From Erwinia_E haradaeae_A (GTDB taxonomy: Bacteria > Pseudomonadota > Gammaproteobacteria > Enterobacterales > Enterobacteriaceae), in NCBI RefSeq assembly GCF_900698965.1, contig NZ_LR217725.1, forward strand, positions 806,001-870,000: a stretch of 64,000 nucleotides of DNA. Reading direction: 5' to 3'. Below, piece by piece: positions 28,275-37,903 of the stretch. A model generated the notes under the pieces. That model was given only the letters and a program-made list of their open reading frames with translations. It had not been told where the DNA came from and searched no databases. A program made the position numbers and the translations under genes. Every line of letters starts with the position of its first letter. Position 1 is the first letter of the stretch.

Positions 28275-29783
28275 TTACCCGTCAGAGTCGAACCAACATA
28301 TATTGCGTGCAGCCATAATTAGTTCACCCGCGCGAAATGTATCAGTTAATCCATCAATATCTGAGAGATCATCTACACCCTGTTCGGCAAGATCTTCCAG
28401 ACTGCATACCCCCTTTGCTGCTAGCTTAAATGCTGTCTCCCGATCTAATCCAGTGAGGTTAAGCAAATCCTCAGAGGGTTGTGCGATCTCACGGCCCTCT
28501 GTTCTGGCAAGTGCGAGGGTAGTCAATACATCTTTCGCTCGGCTTCGCAATTCTTCTACGTAACTTGCATCTAGACCATTCATTGCTAGGATTTCATTAA
28601 TTGGTACATAAGCAAATTCCTCTAAAGAAGAGAACCCTTCTTCTACCAAAGCAGTGGCAAAGGTTGCATCAATATTGAGATGCTTAGTAAAGACATCAAT
28701 GGCAGCATGCTCTTCAGCTTGATGTTTAGCTTGTAAGTCCTCCATTTTCATAACATTCAGACCCCATCCACTAAGCTGTGAAGCTAACCGTACATTTTGC
28801 CCATTCCGACCAATTGCCTGGGCTAAATTTTCAGCTTCTACAGCGATGTCCATGGTATGACTATCTTCATCTACCACAATTGACGAGACATCTGCGGGGG
28901 CCATCGCATTAATCACAAACTGTGCAGGATTATCATCCCAAAGTATGATATCAATACGTTCACCACCTAGTTCACTAGACACTGCCTGTACACGTGCACC
29001 GCGCATACCTACACAGGCACCTACAGGATCGATGCGCTTATCATTAGTTTTTACAGCAATCTTAGCCCGAGAACCCGGGTCTCGAACTGCAGCTTTAATT
29101 TCCAACACTTCTTCAGCGATCTCCGGTACTTCAATACGAAAGAGCTCAATAAGCATCTCAGGTCTAGAGCGACTAATAAATAATTGAGTACCCCGCGCCT
29201 CAGGGCGAATAGCATACAAAACCCCGCGCATACGATCACCGACGCGAAAATTCTCTCGAGGTAACATATCTTCGCGAAGAGCTAATGCTTCAGCAACAGT
29301 GTTCGAACCATTATTTAAACGAACCTCCAGTAAAATATGATCGCGAGTAACTTTTTTGACCGTGCTCGTAATAATTTTACCTTCTTTTTTTCGAAATTTG
29401 TCAAGAATCATTGCACGTTCAGCTTCACGCACTTTTTGAACAATAACTTGTTTAGCGGTCTGAGTTGTAATACGATCAAAAGTAACAGATGCGATTTGTT
29501 CTTCAACAAATCCACCGACAGAAAGAGACGCATTATCATAGCGTGCTGCTGCTAATGTAATTTCACAGGTGGGCTGCATAACTTGTTCAACAATTAACCA
29601 GCGACGGAAAGTTTTAAAAGAGCCACTTCTTCTATCGATACTGACACGTACATCAATATCCTTTTCATATTTTTTTTTGGTAGCTGTTGCAAGCGCACTC
29701 TCTAGCGCTTCGAAAATTTTCTCACGTGGAAGCGACTTTTCATTGGAGACAGCTTCTACAACAGCTAAGATTTCTTTGTTCAT
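28275..29783 (-). CDS. nusA: Transcription termination/antitermination factor NusA
   Basis: NusA binds RNA polymerase and modulates pausing, termination and antitermination. The 502 residues compare with 495 in E. coli. Domains in order: N-terminal RNAP-binding domain (MNKEILAVVEAVSNEKSLPR), S1 domain (about 135-200, beginning GKIITSTVKKV), two KH domains (DPVGACVGMRGARVQAVSSEL and IGRNGQNVRLASQLSG) and two C-terminal acidic repeats (about 365-495). In E. coli rimP lies between metY and nusA; here that gene is a pseudogene, so nusA is the first intact protein gene after the tRNAs. Confidence 0.97.
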   Translation of the reverse strand: MNKEILAVVEAVSNEKSLPREKIFEALESALATATKKKYEKDIDVRVSIDRRSGSFKTFRRWLIVEQVMQPTCEITLAAARYDNASLSVGGFVEEQIASVTFDRITTQTAKQVIVQKVREAERAMILDKFRKKEGKIITSTVKKVTRDHILLEVRLNNGSNTVAEALALREDMLPRENFRVGDRMRGVLYAIRPEARGTQLFISRSRPEMLIELFRIEVPEIAEEVLEIKAAVRDPGSRAKIAVKTNDKRIDPVGACVGMRGARVQAVSSELGGERIDIILWDDNPAQFVINAMAPADVSSIVVDEDSHTMDIAVEAENLAQAIGRNGQNVRLASQLSGWGLNVMKMEDLQAKHQAEEHAAIDVFTKHLNIDATFATALVEEGFSSLEEFAYVPINEILAMNGLDASYVEELRSRAKDVLTTLALARTEGREIAQPSEDLLNLTGLDRETAFKLAAKGVCSLEDLAEQGVDDLSDIDGLTDTFRAGELIMAARNICWFDSDG

Positions 29784-29811
29784 CTTAAGTATGCCTCAAT
29801 CTGGACTTTAA

Positions 29812-30210
29812 AAGGTGGACAACCACGTTCTTTTTCTAGATATTACTCAATTCGCATACTGTTTGTACTCTATAGTATAGTAACAGTCATTATGTTACCC
29901 TTTAACAACTACATTATGTATTTCCAATATCGAGGCGTTACTCATCGCTTTTAAATACAATTTTTACTAAATTTTAGCTCTTACTTTAGCTCTTACTATA
30001 TATCTAATGTTGTAAAAATACAGGCATCATACAATCCATCAAAGAATCATCAATGGTGTACCAAAGGTGTACCAAACAATAGTTACGTTTGTTCTTTAAA
30101 GGAAGATGCATTCCTTTAATCGTAGCACGCGTAGCACGCTTAAAAATAGCTACTCTTATCTGAAAACCCAGCTCTATGCGTCAAGGAATGGCCATTTCTA
30201 ACTGCTTATG
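29812..30210 (-). pseudogene. rimP: Pseudogene of rimP (30S maturation factor)
   Basis: RimP helps assemble the 30S subunit and sits between metY and nusA in E. coli. On the minus strand here, pieces appear in order. KQLEMA followed by IELGFQIRVAIFKR (around 30140-30208) matches LTEM and ALGFELVGIEFIRG. LKAMSNASILEIHNVVVKG (about 29895-29955) matches IKAVDGEMITVTVEGKD. VCELSNI*KKNVVVHL (29812-29860) matches VFALSNIQKANLVPHF of the E. coli C-terminus. Stops and frame changes separate the pieces. The last piece alone, with its position 28 bp before nusA, makes the identification strong. Confidence 0.82.
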
Positions 30211-30262
30211 ATTGATGTAGGACGTTAAAATCAAATGTAGTATATGGCATAGATATAAAAAA

Positions 30263-30277
30263 GGGGCACCCTGCCCC
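30263..30277 (-). terminator. Intrinsic terminator downstream of metY (distal)
   Basis: Read on the minus strand: GGGGCA, loop GGG, TGCCCC, then TTTTTTAT. A 6-bp GC-rich stem followed directly by a T-run is a textbook intrinsic terminator. It lies about 180 bp beyond the initiator tRNA gene. Confidence 0.82.
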
Positions 30278-30302
30278 ATTATTCTGCTTTCTAATAAAAA
30301 AA

Positions 30303-30320
30303 CCCCGAAAAATTTCGGGG
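30303..30320 (-). terminator. Intrinsic terminator downstream of metY (proximal, bidirectional)
   Basis: CCCCGAAA (30303-30310) pairs with TTTCGGGG (30313-30320), with an A-run before and a T-run after on both strands. On the minus strand it is followed by TTTTTTTA. It is the first of two tandem terminators after leuU-metY, so nusA-infB expression needs readthrough or an internal promoter. Confidence 0.85.
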
Positions 30321-30459
30321 TTTTTGCAATTACAACGCTTGTAACCCGTTACTTGAAACCCGTGAATAATGCATCTACACCGTCAACGACCTTATTCTAA
30401 GGTAGAGTGACATATGTAATATATTTCAGATGCTGTCTCTCGAAGCACTGATGTGAAAA

Positions 30460-30536
<77 letters not shown>

Positions 30537-30584
30537 GTTTATTATAAGCATTCCCGTGAAAAATTAGCAAGTAAAACTTTAACT

Positions 30585-30671
30585 TGGTACCGAGGACGGG
30601 ACTTGAACCCGTAAGCCCATACGGGCACTACCACCTCAAGGTAGCGTGTCTACCAGTTCCACCACCACGGC
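30585..30671 (-). tRNA. leuU: tRNA-Leu (anticodon GAG)
   Basis: The minus strand gives an 87-nt tRNA with encoded CCA, matching E. coli leuU: D arm GGTGGAACTGGTAGACACG, anticodon loop CTTGAGG, a class II variable arm (TGCCCGTATGGGC) and T arm GGGTTCAAGTCCC. The acceptor stem reads GCCGTGG against CCTCGGT, so position 5 (T) faces T68, a mismatch where E. coli has A-U. It lies between secG and metY, as in E. coli. Confidence 0.96.
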
Positions 30672-30756
30672 AATTCAATGATATTGATGCAATACATTTT
30701 ATATTTGAAATGTAATGCGTTTTCCTGCTGAGAGAACGGGCTAACTATCTAAAACG

Positions 30757-31083
30757 TCAACTCTTAACAACATTCTTTTTTACTGGTCCATTTACTAACG
30801 GAGAGGCCTCTGATTTAGGGAAACCTATAAATTGATCTGTTGTTCGAGTCTTTCGGCTATTAATATTACCAAAAATTAAACTAAGAAAAAAAAATAATAC
30901 TGCTAAAATCGGAATTATTCGACGTGTAATGAAATTATTTGATCCATGAGAACCAAATAGAGTATGTGATGCACCGGCATCAAATGATGACCACATAGCG
31001 TGTCCATGACTTTGCTGTATCAATATCAGGCTCACTAAACTAATAGCGATAACTAAATAAATTATCAAAAGAGCGTCATACAT
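30757..31083 (-). CDS. secG: Protein-export membrane protein SecG
   Basis: SecG is the small accessory subunit of the SecYEG translocon. The 108-residue product (E. coli 110) starts MYDALLIIYLVIAISLVSLI. It has two hydrophobic helices (about residues 3-20 and 53-72) joined by the conserved loop with GASHTLFGSHGSNNF, and a polar tail that diverges. It lies upstream of leuU as in E. coli, but a 979-bp desert now separates it from glmM. Confidence 0.95.
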   Translation of the reverse strand: MYDALLIIYLVIAISLVSLILIQQSHGHAMWSSFDAGASHTLFGSHGSNNFITRRIIPILAVLFFFLSLIFGNINSRKTRTTDQFIGFPKSEASPLVNGPVKKNVVKS

Positions 31084-32062
31084 AATAAACCTTGTCTTAT
31101 CTTATCTTGTCTTGTCTGATGTTTAGATTGTTGATGCGTGAGTTGAAATGGTTTTTATTGTTCTCTTTAATTTAATAGGTAAAAGTATATGTCAGTCTTT
31201 GAAGTCTGCACCGAAAACACAGGTAGTATTCTACTAATGACACCAATGACACTCATGACATAGTGATATATGATATATATCACTATGTCATCCAATCAAG
31301 GAGATTACTATTGTCTACGGTTAAGACATAAATATCTAATCTCTTGGAACGAACCTCTTTAAAGTTTACTATGGTTGCAATAAGAAGCCTTATGCTCATA
31401 CCATAAACCCCTAAAGCTCTATGCATTGATAATGTAATGTGCATACCTCAGGTGTTTCTCATTCAGAAACACAGAGTATGTTAGATACTACTACATAAAA
31501 TTTTATATCTATACTATTCTATCAATACAATACTATCAATAAAAATAAGTCTCACCAAAGCACATTATGTAACGCTCTGAAATTCTATTGTCAATCTCAA
31601 CCGCTAATAAGAGTCATCCATCTATTTATATTAGACATGTCTCAACTCAACATCACATACGCACATATAAAATCTTAATTGATTCTAAACTTATCAATAT
31701 CATTGTCATACCATGCAGAGCAATAAAATTAAGAACCTCTTCATATCTATCAAATGCGTATACATCAAAGTCTATATCTTACACAATTATCACAAGAATT
31801 CCATAGAATATATTCACGAATAATTTGATTGATCAAAATAGTCCAACGCTTTCCTGGGCAAGTTAGTATCTATTATCTATTTTTAATGCAATCTAAATGA
31901 CAGTTGTGATTATATTTACAACTTTTAAAATATGAGGCTTTAAGTAAAAATATGCTTTATCTCTCTTAGCAAAAACACCAGACAGTTAGAGAAGAATATA
32001 ACGATTATTGCACAATATAGTGTAATATAAAAGAAATCACAATGCACAACCAATTCTTATTG
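31084..32062. other. Intergenic desert secG-glmM
   Basis: In E. coli these genes are close, so the 979 bp are unexpected. No gene is recognisable; open frames are short and rich in Ile, Ser and Thr. A 17-bp perfect hairpin (31255-31291) and an 8-bp one (GTGTTTCT, loop CATTC, near 31452) are present. Confidence 0.5.
31255..31291. repeat. Perfect 17-bp inverted repeat, 3-nt loop
   Basis: Arms 31255-31271 and 31275-31291 pair exactly around GAT. It lies about 170 bp upstream of secG on its 5' side. No T-run follows, so terminator function is unlikely. Confidence 0.87.
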
Positions 32063-33436
32063 CTATAATTTGCATCTATCACGGTCAGTTTTTGTACTGC
32101 TCATAACATCTTGCACTGCATGAGAAATATAATTAGAGATCAGGTTCACCTGGCACTCATCTTCACCCTCAACCATAATACGTATTAATGGCTCCGTACC
32201 TGATGTGCGCAGCATAATACGTCCTTTACCTTGTAGCTCTGCTTTAGCTTTAGCAGTTACTAACTTTATATGGATATCATCTAATGGATTTTGACTGCCA
32301 CTAAATGGAATATTTACTAATTTTTGTGGAAATAGAGTAATATCTCCGCATAAATCATGCAAGCTCTTATTAGAGTATAGCATAATCGCAAGCACCTGCA
32401 AACTGGCTATGATTCCATCACCTGTAGTTGTTTTGTCCAATAAAATAATATGACCAGAATTTTCTGCCCCTATACGCCAACCCTTTATGTTTAACATTTC
32501 TAGCACGTGCCGATCACCGACCTTTGCTCGTGAAAATGGAATACGTAGTTTGTTCAGCGCTAACTCTAGTCCCTGATTACTCATGAGGGTCCCAACAACA
32601 CCACCTGTAAGTAAGTTTTGCCGTAACTGTTCACGAGCAATTAAATATAAAATTTGATCACCATCTACTGCATATCCCATATGATCAACCATCATAACAC
32701 GATCGCCATCGCCATCATAAGCGATACCAACATCGGCATTCTCTGCAATTACACGTTTTTGTAATAAACATAGATCAGTAGAACCACACTGTTTATTGAT
32801 GTTCACACCATTAGGTGTTACACCGATAGAGATTATAGTTGCCCCCAGTGCCTCCAAAACATTAGGTGCGATATGAAATGTTGAACCATGAGCACAGTCC
32901 ACTACAATTTTTAGTGTATTCAGAGTAAGTTGGGCAGGAAAAGTTCCTTTACAAAATTCGATATATTGCCAAGCGGCATCAGGAATATGACTGGAACGCC
33001 CTAAAGAAGCGGGTTCTACGCACATTAATGATTTGTCCATTTCACATTCAATCGCATCTTCTACTTCATTAGAAAGTTTTTCGCCATTCGTTGAAAAAAA
33101 TTTAATTCCATTATCATAAAACGGATTATGCGAAGCAGAGATAACAACCCCTGCTGCAGCACGAAAAGTACGAGTAAGGTATGCAATACCTGGTGTTGGT
33201 ATCGGTCCCGTTAAAGAGGAAGATAAACCTGCTGCTGCTAGACCTGAGGCTAGAGCTGCTTCTAGCATGTCACCAGATATACGTGTGTCTTTTCCAATAA
33301 TGATCTCTCTAGATCCGCAGCGAGACAATACCTTGCCTGCAGCAAAACCTAACTTTAAAACAAAATCTGGGGTTATGAGTAAACCTCCCACTTTACCGCG
33401 AATACCATCTGTACCAAAATATTTACATGCTCTCAT
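32063..33436 (-). CDS. glmM: Phosphoglucosamine mutase
   Basis: GlmM converts glucosamine-6-phosphate to glucosamine-1-phosphate, feeding UDP-GlcNAc for peptidoglycan and LPS. I start at the ATG at 33436, which gives MRACKYFGTDGIRG, the family N-terminus; an upstream in-frame extension lies inside folP. The active serine is Ser102 in VVISASHNPFYDN, the metal loop is AYDGDGDRV, and the sugar-binding ENSGH and phosphate-binding RTSGTEPLIR motifs are present. It has 457 residues against 445 in E. coli. The start overlaps the folP stop by 14 bp, so the pair is likely co-translated. Confidence 0.97.
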   Translation of the reverse strand: MRACKYFGTDGIRGKVGGLLITPDFVLKLGFAAGKVLSRCGSREIIIGKDTRISGDMLEAALASGLAAAGLSSSLTGPIPTPGIAYLTRTFRAAAGVVISASHNPFYDNGIKFFSTNGEKLSNEVEDAIECEMDKSLMCVEPASLGRSSHIPDAAWQYIEFCKGTFPAQLTLNTLKIVVDCAHGSTFHIAPNVLEALGATIISIGVTPNGVNINKQCGSTDLCLLQKRVIAENADVGIAYDGDGDRVMMVDHMGYAVDGDQILYLIAREQLRQNLLTGGVVGTLMSNQGLELALNKLRIPFSRAKVGDRHVLEMLNIKGWRIGAENSGHIILLDKTTTGDGIIASLQVLAIMLYSNKSLHDLCGDITLFPQKLVNIPFSGSQNPLDDIHIKLVTAKAKAELQGKGRIMLRTSGTEPLIRIMVEGEDECQVNLISNYISHAVQDVMSSTKTDRDRCKL

Positions 33437-34277
33437 GATATGTTTGGTCCTTAGCGGATCGCACCGCAGAAACAATGTGTAGTGCTTCTGCGGTTTCTCT
33501 TACATCATGCACGCGTAGAATATGGACACCTTGTATAGCTGCAATCACAGCGCAAGCAATACTACCAATTAAACATTGTTTGGCATTTGTATGCAAAAGC
33601 TGGCTAATCATACTTTTACGAGACAGACCTGCCAATAATGGTAAGTGAAACTGATGAAAATCTGCTAAATGAGCTAACAATTTATAATTGTGTATCATGC
33701 TTTTACCAAAACCAAAACCGGGGTCTAATAATAATCGTGATCTCGGAATCCCCTGCGTCTCACAGCGAGAAATATGCTCTATAAAAAAACTTTTTACATC
33801 ATCAATCACGTTATCGTAACAAGGTAAACACTGCATATTATAAGGCTGACCCTGCATATGCACAAGACAGATTGGTAGATCCACTTCTTGTGCTACACGC
33901 AGTGCACCAGGTAATTTTAACGCATGAACATCATTAATCATGTGCACCCCAGCACGAGCAGCTTCTCTCATTACTTCTGGTTTAGATGTATCAACTGATA
34001 TCCAGATATCAAAATTCTGTACGATAGATTCAATAATTGGCATCACACGTGCAAGCTCTTGATCCACGCTAACCGCTAAAGCATAGGGGCGAGTCGATTC
34101 ACCTCCAATATCAATCATTGTGGCGCCGGCATTAATCATTTTTTCCACATGCGTGCATGCCTGATCGAGATTGTAATGTTTACCACCATCAAAAAAAGAA
34201 TCGGGGGTAGCGTTCAATACGCCCATGATATGAGGACATGACAAATCAAGCACTACATTTCTAGCGTAGAGTTTCAT
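33423..34277 (-). CDS. folP: Dihydropteroate synthase
   Basis: FolP condenses p-aminobenzoate with hydroxymethyl-dihydropterin diphosphate in folate synthesis. The TIM-barrel protein has 284 residues (E. coli 282). Conserved loops are visible: MGVLNATPDSFFDGG, IDIGGESTRP, DVHALKLPGAL in the position of the DI/V loop, LDPGFGFGKS and GLSRKSM. It lies between ftsH and glmM, as in E. coli. With glyA nearby, one-carbon metabolism is retained. Confidence 0.97.
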   Translation of the reverse strand: MKLYARNVVLDLSCPHIMGVLNATPDSFFDGGKHYNLDQACTHVEKMINAGATMIDIGGESTRPYALAVSVDQELARVMPIIESIVQNFDIWISVDTSKPEVMREAARAGVHMINDVHALKLPGALRVAQEVDLPICLVHMQGQPYNMQCLPCYDNVIDDVKSFFIEHISRCETQGIPRSRLLLDPGFGFGKSMIHNYKLLAHLADFHQFHLPLLAGLSRKSMISQLLHTNAKQCLIGSIACAVIAAIQGVHILRVHDVRETAEALHIVSAVRSAKDQTYHESM

Positions 34278-34373
34278 TATTAGAGAGCATTCCTAGTAAT
34301 TAAGATGCATTTACTCATCTTATATTTAGGATGGGTGACAGTTAAAAGCAGTTTAAGATAATAAAACAGCGCA

Positions 34374-36308
34374 TTATTTCTTAGTACATTGCTCTGATGT
34401 GGTATTATCTGAATCTGGTGTATTTGGTTCATCAACTACAGATGAATCTTGTGATATATCATGACCCTTAGAATTATCCGTATCACTAGAATCCTCCCAT
34501 CCTGCTGGAGGACGCACCGTACGTCGTGACATTAAATCATCAATCTGTAGTGCATCAATAGTTTCATATTTCATTAATGCATCTTTCATAGCATGCAAAA
34601 TATCTATATTTTTAGATAGGAGCATACGTGCACGTTGATAGTTAATTTCAATTAGAGATTTAACTTCTTGATCAATAATACGTGACGTTTCGTCAGACAT
34701 ATGTTTGGTTTTTACGACAGAGCGACCAAGGAAAACCTCGCCTTCCTCTTCTACATATAACAGGGGGCCAAGTTTTTCTGAAAAACCCCACTGCGTTACC
34801 ATATTTCTAGCAATAGATGTGGCCATCTTAATATCATTAGAGGCGCCAGTGGAAACATACTTCATACCATAAATAATCTCTTCTGCCAAGCGACCACCGT
34901 ATAGGGTAGAGATTTGACTCTCTAGCTTTTGTCGACTAACACTAATAACATCACCCTCAGGCAGGAAAAAAGTTACACCTAACGCACGTCCACGAGGAAT
35001 AATAGTTACTTTATGTACTGGATCGTGTTCTGGGACCAAACGACCGATGATGGCATGACCAGCCTCATGATATGCAGTAGACTCTTTTTGGTTATTTGTC
35101 ATAACCATGGATCGCCGTTCCACACCCATCATAATTTTATCTTTAGCTTTTTCAAACTCAACCATAGAAACCATCTGCTTATTGCTACGTGCAGCAAAAA
35201 GAGCGGCTTCATTTACTAAATTTGCTAAATCTGCACCGGAAAAACCAGGTGTACCTCTGGCAATAATAGCTGTATTAATATCATTTGATAAAGGAACGCA
35301 ACGCATATGTACTTTAAGAATTTGTTCTCGACCTCGTACATCGGGTAATCCAACGACAACCTGTCGATCAAAACGACCAGGGCGCAGCAAGGCAGGGTCT
35401 AGTACGTCAGGACGATTAGTTGCTGCAATTACAATAATACCTTCGCTACCTTCAAAACCATCCATTTCTACAAGCATCTGATTAAGCGTCTGCTCCCGCT
35501 CATCATGACCACCACCTAAACCCGCACCTCGTTGACGACCTACTGCATCAATTTCATCGATAAATATAATACATGGTGAAGACTTCTTGGCTTGTTCAAA
35601 CATGTCGCGCACACGAGATGCGCCTACCCCAACAAACATTTCTACGAAATCAGATCCAGAAATTGTAAAAAATGGAACCTTAGCTTCACCGGCGATTGCT
35701 TTTGCTAGCAATGTCTTACCAGTCCCTGGAGGGCCAACCATTAGCAAACCCTTTGGAATTTTACCACCAAGTTTTTGAAACCGACTCGGTTCACGAAGAT
35801 ACTCTACCAGTTCACTCACTTCTCCTTTTGCTTCGTCACAGCCAGCGATATCAGCAAAGGTAGTTTTTATTTGATCTTCTATTAGCATGCGCGCCTTGCT
35901 TTTTCCAAAAAACATCGCACCCTTTCCGCCACCAACCTGTACTTGGCGCATAAAAAATACCCACATACCAATAAGCAATAGCATGGGAAACCATGAGATA
36001 AAAATCGACCCTAGAATACTGTGTTCTGCTAATGGCTCCCCAACTACCTTAACGTTTTTACTTAATAAATTATCCAGTAGCTTTGAGTCATGCATAGGAA
36101 TATAGGTAATATATCGATGACTATTTTTTTTAATAACATTAATCTCACGCCCATTGATGCGTGCTTCACGAACTTGATCTTGATTGACTTCTGACAAAAA
36201 GGTTGAATAATCAACCCTACGGCCATTCGAGTCGCTGAGTCCAAAGCTCTGAAAGACAGACATTAGAACAACTGCAATAACTAACCAGAGAATTAGGTTT
36301 TTTGCCAT
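34374..36308 (-). CDS. ftsH: ATP-dependent zinc metalloprotease FtsH
   Basis: FtsH is the hexameric inner-membrane AAA+ protease that degrades membrane and regulatory proteins, including LpxC in E. coli. From ATG 36308 it has 644 residues, exactly the E. coli length; an in-frame TTG nine bases upstream is less likely. Two membrane helices (about residues 5-22 and 98-120) flank a periplasmic segment. Walker A GPPGTGKT and Walker B IIFIDEIDAVG, the second region of homology ending RPGRFDRQVVV, and the zinc site HEAGH follow. The C-terminal tail is Ser/Asp-rich. It follows rlmE as in E. coli. Confidence 0.98.
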   Translation of the reverse strand: MAKNLILWLVIAVVLMSVFQSFGLSDSNGRRVDYSTFLSEVNQDQVREARINGREINVIKKNSHRYITYIPMHDSKLLDNLLSKNVKVVGEPLAEHSILGSIFISWFPMLLLIGMWVFFMRQVQVGGGKGAMFFGKSKARMLIEDQIKTTFADIAGCDEAKGEVSELVEYLREPSRFQKLGGKIPKGLLMVGPPGTGKTLLAKAIAGEAKVPFFTISGSDFVEMFVGVGASRVRDMFEQAKKSSPCIIFIDEIDAVGRQRGAGLGGGHDEREQTLNQMLVEMDGFEGSEGIIVIAATNRPDVLDPALLRPGRFDRQVVVGLPDVRGREQILKVHMRCVPLSNDINTAIIARGTPGFSGADLANLVNEAALFAARSNKQMVSMVEFEKAKDKIMMGVERRSMVMTNNQKESTAYHEAGHAIIGRLVPEHDPVHKVTIIPRGRALGVTFFLPEGDVISVSRQKLESQISTLYGGRLAEEIIYGMKYVSTGASNDIKMATSIARNMVTQWGFSEKLGPLLYVEEEGEVFLGRSVVKTKHMSDETSRIIDQEVKSLIEINYQRARMLLSKNIDILHAMKDALMKYETIDALQIDDLMSRRTVRPPAGWEDSSDTDNSKGHDISQDSSVVDEPNTPDSDNTTSEQCTKK

Positions 36309-36433
36309 ATCACTCAAGTGCTTAACCTCATATTACAATGGTATTAATAAATAGCGTTCGGCTCTTACTATCAACTATATATCCTGTATACTTAAAATAA
36401 CCAAGATACTGACAGGCATTCTATTTATTCTGG

Positions 36434-37063
36434 TTATAGTTGTCGACCTGTAGCTACAATGTACACTTCACGTGAATGAACGCGCGAAGATTCTGGTTTA
36501 CGAATTCTTACCTGCTTAAATTGACTGCGAATTTCCTTGAGATACTCCTCAAAGCCTTCTCCATGAAAAGCTTTTACTACAAAGCAACCCCCAGGGTCTA
36601 ATACTTTACCGCACATCTCTAGCGCAAGCTCACACAAATGCATTGACCTTGAAATATCCACTAGAGGATGACCAGTCATCTGTGGGGCCATATCAGACAT
36701 TAGCACTTGAACTTTACGCCCTGCTACACGCTTCAGTATGCTCATCATAACCGATGGCTCTCGAAAATCCCCTTTCAGGAATTCAACACCAGAAATAGGA
36801 TGCATATTCAGGATGTCGCACGCAATAATATAACTAGCAGGGCGAATTTTCATCGCAACATACTGCGACCAACCCCCAGGAGCCGCTCCTAAATCAATGA
36901 CAGTCATCCCGCCTTTGAACACTTTATCGCTTTTCTGTATAGAATCTAGTTTAAACCACGATCGGGAGCGTAATCCTTTTTTTTGCGCCTGACAAACATA
37001 TTGATCAGAAAAATGTTCCTTTAACCATCGCTTAGAACTAGAAGAGCGTTTTTTGCTAGTCAT
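36434..37063 (-). CDS. rlmE: 23S rRNA U2552 2'-O-methyltransferase
   Basis: RlmE (FtsJ/RrmJ) methylates U2552 in the 50S A loop late in assembly. The ATG at 37063 gives MTSKKRSSSSKRWLKEHFSD and 209 residues, the E. coli length; an in-frame start 18 bases upstream is less likely. The catalytic Lys38 (SWFKLD), the SAM motif VIDLGAAPGGWSQYV, Asp124 (MSDMAPQ) and the FVVKAFHGEG lysine (about 164) are all present. It is upstream of ftsH as in E. coli. Confidence 0.96.
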   Translation of the reverse strand: MTSKKRSSSSKRWLKEHFSDQYVCQAQKKGLRSRSWFKLDSIQKSDKVFKGGMTVIDLGAAPGGWSQYVAMKIRPASYIIACDILNMHPISGVEFLKGDFREPSVMMSILKRVAGRKVQVLMSDMAPQMTGHPLVDISRSMHLCELALEMCGKVLDPGGCFVVKAFHGEGFEEYLKEIRSQFKQVRIRKPESSRVHSREVYIVATGRQL

Positions 37064-37903
37064 ACATGTTTCGGTTACCACGTAATGGATGAACTATAAA
37101 TACAATAGTTCACAATCCATACTATATTTTGCCAGATATCACTCAGGTATGTTAACGACTTGTGATATACCATATATAATAATATGCATTATACATGCAA
37201 TCACATTATCTAAAAATTTTAGAGCTTTAAATTATCTCCATCCTTAGTGCTAACCCTTTTTCTCATTTGAATAAAACATATTAGAGATCAACACTTAAGG
37301 ACCTAGAGTAACTACTAGAAGCTGATGGTAGTTAACATTACTATCAAGACAGGTACCTAGTATTACTAGTCTAATGCATAAATCATGTACTATTTGGAAG
37401 CCTTTTTTGCAACGTTTGAAATTTTAATAACGCTCATGTTACATAGATTTTCATGACATGCTATATCGCCTGATATCTAAAAATAAACGCTCTTTAGCTC
37501 GGTCTTACAGTTCATAAGACCTATGTCTTATAGTGCGTTATGATCCCTTTCCATGGCAATATCAAGAAATCTTCTGCTCAAACTACTATGGTATAATTAT
37601 TGAGACAGATCTGATAGATAACAGTATACTCAAGAATCTTAGCATCTCCTTAGTGACTCAGGAGATGATTATTGTAAATAGCGCAATCAGTGTACATAAA
37701 AAGGTATGCAGAGATATCTGTATCCTTATCTCTAATAATAACATTTCTAACAATAGTTCCAAACTTATTATACTAATATCCGCAAGAAATTAAAGTAATA
37801 ACACAATCGCTACTATTGATAAAAAAATCTATCAGGATTGTAATACGTACTGCTACTATCCGTGATTTTATCAAAAGCAGAGAGGATTCATCAACACAAA
37901 CTA
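37064..37903. other. Intergenic region rlmE-greA (former yhbY)
   Basis: These 840 bp lie between rlmE and greA, where yhbY is read on the plus strand in E. coli. The remnant at 37500-37793 is listed separately. An imperfect hairpin with GAACTAT/ATAGTTC arms lies near 37093-37120 at the rlmE 5' side. Confidence 0.5.
37500..37793 (+). pseudogene. yhbY: Probable yhbY remnant (CRS1-YhbY RNA-binding protein)
   Basis: In E. coli yhbY lies between ftsJ/rlmE and greA on the opposite strand, and a plus-strand frame stays open here for 86 codons. Its segment GIIIETDLIDNSILKNLSI and the following SLVTQEMIIVNSA line up without gaps with VVLLGSNGLTEGVLAEIEQ and ALEHHELIKVKIA of YhbY. Identity is low (about five residues in 32), but the hydrophobic pattern and the spacing fit. 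The N-terminal third and the GxxG-type RNA-binding loop are gone. It could be read as an ultra-diverged gene, but I favour a pseudogene. Confidence 0.45.

Noticed and set aside
31588..31806. 72-codon frame between secG and glmM
   Set aside because: Composition is Ile/Ser/Thr-rich like random AT-rich DNA, with no ribosome-binding site and no recognisable motif.
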